Source: Acephala macrosclerotiorum
Lineage: Eukaryota > Ascomycota > Leotiomycetes > Helotiales > Mollisiaceae
Direction: 5' to 3'
Assembly: GCA_014904845.1 (NCBI GenBank)
Contig: MU119211.1
Span: forward strand, 292,156-356,155
Length of the DNA stretch: 64,000 nucleotides
The notes below the pieces were generated by a model that was not told where the DNA came from, searched no databases, and worked only from the letters and a program-made list of their open reading frames with translations. Positions 44,605 to 54,825 of the stretch are shown here, piece by piece (position 1 is the stretch's first letter; each line of letters begins with the position of its first letter). The position numbers and the translations under genes were made by a program.

Positions 44605-46763
44605 ATGGGGCCCGTGCCCCCCTACTCAACGCCGGAGTATACACCACCGCGGCCAGAAATCGTCGACGCATCAACGCCTTGGTCCGATGTCCTTCTCGAG
44701 GAATACACCACGATTCGCAACGAGTCTACGCAGACCTATAAAGAACTGCTACGCAGCACTTTGAAGTCCACACTACGTTACTGGAATCGACCATTATGGC
44801 TGGCAGCCTTGCTGGTTGCGGGTATCTGGTGGTCCTTCAGTGGAGGAATTTATTTGCCCAACCTCCCAGAAAATTCAGAGATGCTCAACCTTCGAGTCAA
44901 TATCGAAGGCTTACAGTTCATAGACGCGACACATCCCTACATCCGTGTAGGCGATCTTCGGAATGAAAGACACTTCAGCTGCTAACGCTCAAGGTGTAGT
45001 ATGTTGGTCGCTGGCTCTCGACCTCGGATGGAGAGCATAAGGACGGATCATTTCCAGGTTCTCCGGAGATCTCATACGCCTAGCTATTCAGCTGACCAGG
45101 AAATCAGGGGTGTATTTTGACTTCGCAGTCAACGGCAGCGCGACCGTACTTCTCTCCCTCCACAATCGAGAGCTACAGCTTCAACCGCTTACCAAACAAT
45201 CTGCAAAGACATCTCCAACCCTCTCATTTCTTCCAATAGCGAACACTTCGAACGCGGCTCCGATATCACTGCTGGCCAGAGTTGACGACGACGAATATAT
45301 TGTTCTTCCCAATGCGACTTCAATTGTCACAATTCGTAGAGGCAACCTTGACAAATCTTCTCGCCACGAAATCCGGATCATTGCCCCGATGGTGGGAGAT
45401 AATGCCACAGAAACACTGCAAGTCGAAGGGCTGTGGATTGAAGAAGGCGGTCAATTGCTACCATTGGAAGGCAGCCCAGACTATGAGAATGAACGGTTGA
45501 TAGCAAATCAAGACGGATCTCAACCAACATCATCTGAGTTGACGCAAAAGAGGATGCTGGAGATTGTCACCGATCTGCCTGGATCAATGGCTGGGAGAGA
45601 TAGACGCAAGAACGCTGGTACAGCTCGTGGTATACTGGGTGGAGTGATGGGTTGGGAGTACTTGCTGGGAGAGATGTTCGGGGCGGACCATATTACCATT
45701 GGCATGGACGGGATGTGCTTGATTCAAGACTGTGTAGGCGGTCGAGGGAGTCCTGCTGGCCTCGCAGATGTGTTCTTCCAAAGGTTGGTGGTGCACATGA
45801 CTCGAACAACTTGGAACTGACATCACTCTCTGCACAGTGGCCCAGCTGGATCAGAGCAGTATGCTCATGCTTGGCTCTTCCAAGATTATACTCCAGATGT
45901 TATGGTACGTACAAGCACTCTTCGCATGGATCCAAGCTTATCGAAGGCGCAGGTACTGAACATTGGTAACTCCGACTGGGAATCATTCCAGTCTCATTAT
46001 CAAGAATACAACAAATCGTTATGGGAGTTGAGTGTCGTGTTTGAGGAAACGTATATATCGATGATCAAAGCAATCAGGACACTTGCATATCCGAAATATT
46101 CAAGCACGAGCGTAGATGCATCTCGTAAGTCGACATCTTACTCCCCATCGCTTGTTGTCTCAGTATTCCTGAGATGTAGAGCTATTCCTGGATGTGCCAA
46201 CTGTCCTAGTAAATTGTCCTTATATGAATGGCGTGTGCTGACTCGAAGATGTTGGCTTTAGGTTACACCTACGAAGCTCGAGCTGCTGCAGCCGGCATCC
46301 CAATTTTCGTTATGAGACCATTTCGAGGTCAGCTTGAGGCAGCGACGCACTCGGTCGTCAATCGACTTCAGAAGGAGGGCGATAAAGCGATTTTCTGGCT
46401 TGACACGTCGGGTTGGCTCAACACGGAGGTGGACTTTGATGGTCGAGCGGAGGATCAGGACTTTTTCCTTGATGGTACGCTCTGAATGTCCCATAATCCA
46501 AAAACAGATTCGCAGATGGTAATGATTGTGTAGAAGAGAGTTCGTCAAAAGAATGGCGTCTGACCGAACGTGGAAATCAGAGGGTCGCGATTCTCCTCCA
46601 TATGCATGTTTGTAGGTATCTTGCTGCTGGAGATGTCGACAAATGTGCGTTCCTCCCACCAGAGATATACCAAGGCAAGGGAATTGACCACGAGGCGATA
46701 CGTTTCGACGAGTTCATTGAGGACGAAAGGGAGAGGAAGCTGAAGAAGTTGTTTTGGAAGTAA
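44605..46763 (+). CDS. Type II membrane protein with SGNH-hydrolase-like domain, 585 aa
   Basis: Seven exons: 44605-44946, 45000-45057, 45108-45783, 45838-45904, 45953-46124, 46262-46474, 46534-46763; introns of 53, 50, 54, 48, 137 and 59 nt, all in phase. One TM anchor lies at ~55-75 (LWLAALLVAGIWWSFSGGIY). A jelly-roll-like part starts YVGRWLSTSDGEHKDGSFPG and leads into VYFDFAVNGSATVLLSL, as in CE2-type esterases. The SGNH part shows TPDVMVLNIGNSDWESF (block III, usually GxND). The block I GDS motif is not recognisable (VTDLPGSMAGRD in its place), so activity may be changed or lost. A role in acetylation or deacetylation of wall glycans is inference. The 3' splice at 46533 was chosen over 46500 to avoid a stop. 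Confidence 0.78.
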
Positions 46764-47348
46764 CGCGTCGGAGCCGTGAGCTTGGGTTCCAGATGATCGG
46801 GAAGCGAGGCCGACACAGCGGCAGATCTGTAGAGCCTGAAAGCTTCGTTCGTCTGATGTGACAGCATTTTCTTTGGCACAATTGCTCTTTTATTTCACAA
46901 GAAATAATAAATCAATTGATAACCTATACCCCTTACATCGCAGAAGGACGTCAGTGAGGGTCTTCTGAGACATTGACGGAAAGCCTGGTGGCTGGCGCCA
47001 TTGCCGCTCTCCTCTTCCGTCCAAGCGTGACACCGACATCATCGCTCGAAAATGGGTGAAGTCGGCGTTTGACCACGATGACCTCGAAAATTTGCTTTTT
47101 GCACGACCAAGATCCATCCCATCATTGACAATGGACTGAATATTTCTTACATGGAAGGGTCGCGCATCTCTTCTGACCTCAACTACTATTCTATCATTAT
47201 TAAAAATCGACGCTCCTTGAAAGCTCCCCGCGATTTCCCAGAGGCACACGACCTTCCCAGAACCCTGCGAACACAAACAAGACTTTGTCGCCGCTCGAAA
47301 TTTTCCCATATCACGCAGAGCTTCTAATCTCTACTCTCCGGCCTAACA
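46764..47348. other. Intergenic, 585 bp
   Basis: Holds the 3' UTR of the SGNH gene and the CT-rich promoter and leader of the MFS gene (47200-47345). No gene supported; the minus-strand ORF 46890-47309 has no protein features. Confidence 0.5.
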
Positions 47349-49206
47349 ATGGCATCCAAAAGCCTCGAAATGCCAACAGGAATAGGCCGTCGAAAGTCCT
47401 CAACGCATCAAGCCCACTATCAAACCTTCCCCACTCCCCCTCCAAAATCCCGAGGACGCCCGCCAATATCCCCTTCAGACTCCAGCGGCTTCGACGGCTC
47501 TACAAATGTTCCTAGCAATGGTGGCGATGCAGATCATGACCATCATAATTCCCCTCTTCCGAAGAAACAGCTTGCCATGCTGGCTATTATTGCTCTATGT
47601 GAGCAGACGGCGCTGAATTCGATATCGCCTTATCTGCCTGAGATGACTTCTACCTTCCCTGAAGTTAATGTTGGACAGATAGGATTATATGTTGGGACAA
47701 TAGCTTCGAGTTTTGCGTTGGCACAGTTTGCGACGAATTTCTTCTGGGGGTGGTTGTCTGATCGGATTGGGAGGAAACCGGTTGTTATGTTGGGAACTAC
47801 ATTAACTGCTGCGTGCTTTCTAGCATTTGGATTCTGCAAGACGTTGTGGCAGGCTATATTGGTACAGGCGTTGATGGGGTTGGTGAATGGGAATCAGGGA
47901 GTTATAAGTACGTGTCTAGGAGAGATCACGGATAGGAGTAATCAGAGCAAGGCGTTTGTATATCTCCCGGTCATATATGGGATTGGAGGAATCACTGGGC
48001 CGGCTGTGGGTGGGTTGTTAGTGTTGCAGGATCATCCGTTCAAGAAGGGGCAGAAGAATCCGTATCCGTACTTACTACCGAACCTCTTTTCGGCGACGAT
48101 ACTAGTCATTGACCTGATTTGCACGGGTATCTGGTTGGAAGAGAGTTTGGAGGAAGCTAAAGATCTGCCACCTCTTAAGGAAAGAGTTGGAAACCTCTTC
48201 AGTTGGATTTGGCAGTTTACAGGCGGATCGCATCGTCCCACATATCTGCGAAGTCGTCACCACCGAGACTCGAGGTATAGGGTGGATGGAGGGGCGGACA
48301 ATTCAGACGATGACACTTCAGACCAAGAAAGCGAGAACCAATCCCTTCTTTCGATTCCAGAGATCTTCACGAACAATGGCAGCCAGCTTACTAGCAAGGA
48401 GGTGCTGAATAGAGATACGATTCTCCTACTCAGTACATACCTCGTTTTCCAGCTTTCGAACATCTCTTACAACTCTCTATACCCGATTTTCGCGTCTTCA
48501 CCGCAGCCAACGGGTCGTGAGCTTTCTCCTGAAGAGATTGGACTGTCGCTTTCCTTTGCTGGAATCGTCACAATTGTCTTCCAGGTTGGCATCTTCGGCA
48601 AGCTGAAAGAGAAGATGGGCAACAAGCGCACGTACCGTGCGGGATTATTCCTCTTCTTCATTTCCATGATGATGATGCCTTGGGTTGGATACCGTGACTC
48701 GAAACCTCTCTTCGGCTGGGGAACAGGCAAAATCTGGTTGTGGATTGAGTTAGGTTTTGTGCTGCTTGTCAAGACCGTTGCTGCCGTGGGCGGCTTGACA
48801 AGTGCTTTGCTGCTGGTAAGTTGCCTCGCAGCCCTCCCCATTTTTCACTCTTGATCTCTCCTGTTCTCTCTATATATATACTAACACTCCCCAGATCACA
48901 AACTCAGCACCAAACCACTCCGTCCTCGGCACCCTCAACGGACTCGCACAAACTCTCTCCGCAGCCGGTCGAGCAGCAGGACCCTTCCTCTCCGGCGGCC
49001 TCTTCTCAATCGCCACCCGCGTACAACCCAAAGGCGAAGCCCTCGCATGGGGAGTATTTGGTGGCATCGCATTCCTCGGCTGGATCGCAAGCTTCGGTAT
49101 TCGGGGCGAGGGATTAGAGAGCGCTGAATTCGATGAAGAGACTGGGAGTGGAGAAGAAGATGATGATTATGATGATGACGATGATGCTGGTGTGGGAAGG
49201 AGGTGA
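47349..49206 (+). CDS. MFS transporter, Ycr023c/ZIFL-type, 592 aa
   Basis: Two exons: 47349-48815 and 48895-49206; intron 79 nt with CTAAC branch. A ~75-residue polar N-terminal tail with a His/Asp patch (DADHDHHNS) precedes TM1 (LAMLAIIALCEQTALNSISP). Motif A is FWGWLSDRIGRKPVVMLG; GLVNGNQGVISTCLGEITD and GIGGITGPAVGGLL follow. A ~110-residue acidic central loop (NSDDDTSDQESENQS) divides the two six-TM halves. The second half has GTLNGLAQTLSAAGRAAGPF, a sequence typical of this subgroup. The C-terminus is a Glu/Asp run (EEDDDYDDDDDAG). Relatives are vacuolar or plasma membrane carriers, some moving zinc-chelates or organic cations; the substrate here is not known. Confidence 0.92.
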
Positions 49207-50041
49207 TGATGTGGCTGGGTTGAATGGGATGGGCTCAGGTGTACAGGACTGATTATAATATTGTGTTTTGGCGTCTATGGAAAAGGCATAGCGTGTTGTG
49301 GCAATAGATGAGCATAATTAGATTATAAACGGCCGCCTGCGGCTGGCTGGCTTCTTAGGGCGGATTCAATGCATTTGCATGTCAAATCAAGGTTGCTTTG
49401 GGTTGAGGCAGTGGAATCGGTGCTGTTGACTTCGGTGTGAGTAAGTCGCTCTCCAATGTCCCGAAGGGTTTTGGGTCTTTTTGTTCTCCCACGTTCTCTT
49501 CGTTTTGCTAGACATTCTACTTCCAAAATTGTCTATACTGTTATCTCTCTACACTTACAACAGTACACTATAAAATATTGCATTCTGTTACGCACTTTCA
49601 CTCAAGAGTCCCATCTGAGAAGAATGTCACCTTCTACAGGCTTCAGATTCTATTCAAGGTTACATTTTGTCTCGTTCAGTTGAGACTTAGCCTCGAAGCT
49701 GTCCCGCCTACCCCACCTCCTTTTCGCGCTCGCTTAGTGCGAGGTGACAGTGTTTCAAACAAATCGATCGAATATTTAATCTAAATAAACTACAATAGGA
49801 AAATCTCTCTCCGAAGTGAGTATTTAGCCAATGATGAAAGAAGCCACATAGATACGAGCACTTGCGACTCTGTGTTCAGCTCGGAGAAGTTAAGAGGAAG
49901 AATCCATCAAAGGTTGATCCTTGCCAACATCACATCGCAGAGAATATACAAGAACTGAACCAGCCTCCTCTTTTCTGTCCGCTCATTACCAGACCAGTCC
50001 CCGCTATCTCCACCATCAACCTTATTTGTATACTAACACAT
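49207..50041. other. Convergent intergenic, 835 bp
   Basis: Between the ends of the MFS and Rds1-like genes. Short ORFs only; nothing supported. Confidence 0.5.
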
Positions 50042-51010
50042 CTATGCAGCAACTATTGGGTAAGGGTTAGTAACCTCAACAATAGCGGGTCCAGCAGCAA
50101 CGGTATCATCCGTAACACTATCCTTACAAGCCGTAAGTACAACATAACTCTGTCCATTAACGCCCTCCAGAACCACAGTCGTAAACCCATCCTCACAAGC
50201 AACAGCATCAGCATAAATCGGTTCAGTAACAGTAATGAACGCAGCATAGATAGGAGTATGTTCATCCGCAGGCGCCAAAACATAACCAGGAGTCTCCAAA
50301 GTGATAGTCTGACCAGAATCGATCCTACCGGTAGTGCCAAGGGAGATGGTAGGGAAGGCTTTGAGTGGTAGCATTAGCTTGGCAGCGTTGGCGGAGGGGC
50401 ATGAGACGATAAATCCCGCGGCGAGGGTGTAGACTTCGTTGAAGGTCAATAGGTCGTCGAAGGGTTGGGGGAAAGGTGAGGTGTTGAGCTCGGAGCGGAT
50501 GTAAGCGCTGTGGCGAGACTCGACTGTCAGGATGGAGCCGGCGGCTATGAGGTAGGCTTCGTTGACGATAGAGGCAGCGGCACCGAGGTAGGCCCCCGAC
50601 GCCTTCGAGGACACTGGCGAGGGCTACGAAGGACTGGGGGTCTGTTGAGGGGAAGCTGTAGGTACGTTCTTCGACTGCGGTGTCGCCGAGAGCGGTGGTG
50701 AGGAAGGTGACGTGCTCAGTTTCGTCGGAGGAAATCCTCTTGAGGTTGTCATAGAATGGGTCTGCGAAGTTGGCGGCGATGAAGTCGGCTTGGGTGTAGT
50801 TGGCGAGACCTTCACGGTAGAACTTGTGTTCGAGGTGCTCGAGGGTCAAGGCGTAGTTGAGGATGCCGACTAGAAGATGTGAGTTTGAGAATGTCCGACA
50901 GGGGGTGAATACATGCCATCAGTGATACCTGGGCCTTGTCTTTTGACGATACCGGTTGTGCCAGCACTGGCAACAGCTGCAAGAGCGGTGGGAGTGAAAG
51001 CGTACTTCAT
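50042..51010 (-). CDS. Rds1-like secreted ferritin-like protein, frameshifted (306 aa if repaired)
   Basis: Exon 1 51010-50917 gives a signal-like start ([20 protein letters not shown]) and a KR site. An intron 50870-50916 with a GC donor (GAT G|GCATGT...CTAG) leads to [20 protein letters not shown], the start of the ferritin-like domain (PF13668). [16 protein letters not shown] and the two-helix block [19 protein letters not shown] with [10 protein letters not shown] follow. Between LASVLEGVG and AYLGAAAS the frame shifts by +1 in a run of five Cs (50593-50597 on the plus strand; G on the coding strand). Total coding length is one base over a multiple of three. The sequence on both sides is clean, so this is either a very young lesion or a sequence error. 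Relatives are stress-induced extracellular or sexual-development proteins. Confidence 0.75.
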
Positions 51011-51188
51011 GTTGAAGGGACGAATGGTATAAAAGAGTAACCGAACGAGTGACCGTAGAGACTGCGGGGAAGGAAGTACTAGGTATTCTGGATGCATAGG
51101 ACACAGGAAGGGGGGAAAGGGCTTCATACTTAAGAATATTCTGCACATAATCATGTTGGGCATCACCTCGTGGAATCACGCCGAGCTT

Positions 51189-51933
51189 TCAATATGGACA
51201 CAACTTTTCTCTGGCTGAACGTCTCCGCATCTTCATGGTCATTAATTCCAACTGCTTCCAGTAAGAACGAAGTTGAAAAGAAATTGCATCACGATATAGA
51301 ATGCGATCTTCACTTAAGTCCCGCTTAGCTTCTTTGATATCCGTCAGCAACTCGTCAACGGTGCTTGAGTACCCTTTTCTGATTGGGTCGTGTGCATAGT
51401 TGAATGAGACATAGAGAGGTCGTGAACCAGGCTTCTGGGAGGATGCGATTTTGGAAATCATGGTGTTGGGATTGCCAATAGAAGAAGCATGGGAAATGAG
51501 CCTCGACTTAAGCTTAATGGTAGCGTTGATCGAGGGGACGATCTTTTGCTTCGTCAAGCCCACGGCGGCCGGATCCTGGAACCTGGCAGAAGCTATTTCA
51601 AGCCATCTGAAGCTTGGAGTCTGGAATGTGATGATTGAAGATCGTGACTCCTGAAATCTCGGTTGACCCCTTTTCTTGTTGAAAACCGACCTCGGAAAAA
51701 GGATAGTCGAGAAACGCTTCGGGATATCGCAATGCGAGGCTCACTGTCGTGAATGATCTTGACTTGACAACCACTGCAAATAAAGATTTATTCCCCAACT
51801 TTGCTGCCTCCTGGACGATGTTGTTGGCCAATTTTCCTCCATCTCGAATACCAATCCGCTCATACTGATTGAAATACGTAATTAATATCTTTGGAAGCTT
51901 TCTCATCTGAGCCCCTAAGAGAGAGATTGACAA
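51189..51933 (-). CDS. Unknown protein, frameshifted (about 247 aa if repaired)
   Basis: Two overlapping frames on the minus strand form one protein-like sequence. The first runs from ATG 51933 (MSISLLGAQMRKLPKILITY) to PFSEVGFQQEKG. The second starts at that point (QPRFQESRSSIITFQTPSF) and runs to CPY-stop at 51189. They meet in a run of four Cs on the plus strand (51667-51670); removing one base gives a continuous ORF, and the span 745 nt is one base over a multiple of three. Helix- and strand-rich, no signal peptide, no known motif (RWLEIASARFQDPAAVGLTK, DDELLTDIKEAKRDL-like). The same kind of lesion occurs in the next gene, which raises the chance of assembly error. Confidence 0.5.
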
Positions 51934-54062
51934 TACAGTGACTTTTCTCGAAGAGTATGCTTAATACATAGATGACAGGCGACACGTTCTTGCCTCGGAG
52001 TCTTCCAAGTGTTTCTTCGTCACATCACGTGCGAAACTCCGAACCCGAACCTTAGAACGTCTTTCGGTCCCAAGAAGAGAAAGACGCGAGACAGCGTCAT
52101 ATTTGAGCATCTCGAGAGATTAGCAGATTGCGGCTGAAAGTGAAAGTTGGTAGACGTGGGGTGTCTCATCTTCTCGAACGCCGAGCTGACCTCAGATTTC
52201 GGTACCAACTTTCGACAGCTCCGTGCGGCCACAGCCGAAGTCAGTTTGCGGCTGAGGATGCTGAATATTTGTAATATTTATCATCATTTCCCGAGAATAG
52301 TTTGATAGGTGAGAGAAAATAGTATGCAACATGCCCACCGCGCCTGTCGCGCTTAAAACACTTGGCAAGCGCCTCTCGGGGTGAATCGACAATAATTCCC
52401 ACCGACTTTGACGATTCTCACGACATCTTCCCCCTCTCCCTCTGCTTCAACAATACGGCCAAGCTGCAGACTCAGTATCATAGCATACGATGTGGCACGC
52501 CTTCACGAGAACCGGTAGCCATTCAAACCTCGCCGCGGATTCCCCTTGTGCCACCGTTCGGCTCCGTCGGCTTCGTGAACTTCTCCAGATGTTGTCCACG
52601 CATCAAACCTCAGCTCGCCACAGTTGAAACGTCTTCGGGGACTGAGGCATCAATGACTCCTTTGCCGAACGAACAGACGACGTCGAACCCTCGCGGATAC
52701 CTTCGATGCCGACCTATGAGAATTCGGGGATCGTAAATAGGGCTGAAGAGATGTGGCTGTTGACCGTCAGCACTTGGATCATTCGCCACAGAAGGCTGGA
52801 TGGCGGCCGATATGGAAGCCGAATAGGATATTTGCACATCTTTACATCCGATGAAGCCATATCTCGTTTCAGGATCGAAGGCACAAGGCGGCCACGGCAG
52901 CCACTTTGCAAGGAGTTATTCTCATCTGTCAGATCAGAAAGAAAACCCGAAAATCCGTTTCTGCGCTGCCGCTTATGCAAGGCTATGGAATAATGCGTGT
53001 TCCCTACTTTCCGGATTTAACTCCGACTGAACCTTGAGGTCGAACAATGTCACTAGTGCAGCTTTTGACAAGACCCCTTTCGCACGTGTGTTCTCGTCGT
53101 AGCCGTAAGTTCCTATTTCCTTGAGCCTTAGCATAATTGAAGCCACTTCTGACAAAGCTAAAATGGACGTCAGCACCAACCGAGACGTCTATCGTTCCCA
53201 TAACTCTTCCTCATAAGCATACGTTCGATTTCCTTCTCGCCAGTCAACGTCCAAAAGCCCTCATGATCAGAAGAATCTCATACATATTAAAAAGGCGGAA
53301 TTTAATGCTCTGACTACGGACACGAATTAGGAAATCTTGCCTGATCCCTCGTTCAAGTGGGACGATGGCTCAGCGTCAAGGACCAGGGCCAGCTCCGAGC
53401 GGTAGCCATACAGACTCGAGAACTGCGCTACAACAATCAGAGTCAGATACTAGCACGTGGCTGGAAATGTTCTAGTCTTCACAGGATCAACGGGGCTGAA
53501 GAATGTTCTGCCTTATTCAAACTTCGATCTCCAAACTCCCTTGTATCTTTCACCAGGCCGTCGAGCTACTGCCTCCAGTTTTTCTTAGGTTTCTTGTCCT
53601 CATGTCCAGCTCTGTATTTCACTCTGTCACCGTGACGTATCCACTCTGTGAGATAAATGGCATTACCACTCTCACTGGTTCGTATTTTCTGTATGGGATA
53701 CCGGATTGCCTGCGGCCAAACTCTCGGATTCTTATCACTCACTGTACACGATTGTTACACGTATCTTGAGTTTTCTTTCGTTGCTCTTGCAGGTTTATCT
53801 CAGTATATATTGCTTTTGTATCTCCCTTTGATTTTTCTCCAAAATCATCCTACAATTCTATATCAACCGACGAGAACGCCAAGTACTTTCTTTTCCGCCC
53901 CGAACATTCTGTGGTAGACCTTCTTTTTGGCCAAGTTACATGGTAGAGACGCACCGCCACAACTACCACATCCCCCTCAGCTTTGGAGGACGGCCGAACA
54001 CCGAGCGAGTTAAGAAGCTTCACACCCGCACTGAGCCAGACACCCGTGTCACACATCTCAGC
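51934..54062. other. Intergenic, 2.1 kb
   Basis: Many short ORFs on both strands, none with coherent protein features. No terminal repeats found by eye. Confidence 0.45.
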
Positions 54063-54825
54063 ATGTCTTCTGGAAGATCAAGACGCCATGGAGGCCATAG
54101 CTCGTCAAGCAGGAGGCGGACGACCCAAGTGAGTCACGGGTTATTTTTCGTAATCTCCCCCTCCCTTCACCCCTTACGAGAGCCGAGCCTTATGCACTTC
54201 TTTCCTGGGATGTTAATCAGGCCTTCTATGATACCATACTATGCACACTCTGGTACCCGTACAGTATCTGACTAACAATTGTAGCAGAGCGTCGCTGATT
54301 TGATCGAGTCTTTGAACACTCACCGCGTCAATACCATGACCGAACTCTGTCGTATCGAACGCGTCGCAGCAACTGCCTCTGATGAAGAACAGCTGGCTTT
54401 CCAAGAACCTATGACCACGGCTTGGACCTACTATGTCACTTCAAACCAGCTGCTAAACGAGCTTCGAGGCCTCACACGCGACTACCCGTTCTGCAGCGAT
54501 ATGTTGGATGACGCAAAGTGGAGGGTGAGCAATGACCCGGAGAGCAACCGCAGCTGGAACTACGCTTGGTTGGTACTTGTCAAAATGAGAGACGAGTGAG
54601 TATCAATGAGGCTTCCTACAGTAATACTTGCTGACACTCATCTACAGTCAATTGATCGAGGCATACGCCGCCTCTGAAGCAGCAAAACCTGATATGTGGG
54701 GCGGTCGAACTCCGGAGGACGAGGAAGCACAGCAACTTGCTGCCTGCTTCGCGTACGAATGGAATCGAGCTCTCGAACAGATGTTGCGGCATTGGGATAC
54801 ACCTCCAACAACGACTGGGTACTGA
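54063..54825 (+). CDS. Small three-exon gene, unknown function, 184 aa
   Basis: Exons 54063-54128, 54285-54595, 54648-54825; introns of 156 and 52 nt (GTGAGT donors, CTAAC branch before the first acceptor). The first 20 residues are Arg/Ser/Gly-rich (GRSRRHGGHSSSSRRR) and could bind nucleic acid or direct nuclear entry. The rest is helical and Trp-rich (FQEPMTTAWTYYVTSNQLLN; SNRSWNYAWLVLVKMRDDQL; CFAYEWNRALEQMLRHWDT). No signal peptide, no Cys pairs, no family recognised. The agreement of three exons in phase supports a real gene. It lies alone between gene-poor stretches. Confidence 0.6.

Noticed and set aside
52362..52993. Overlapping ORFs on both strands
   Set aside because: Composition only; no start context, splice signals or protein motif could be supported.
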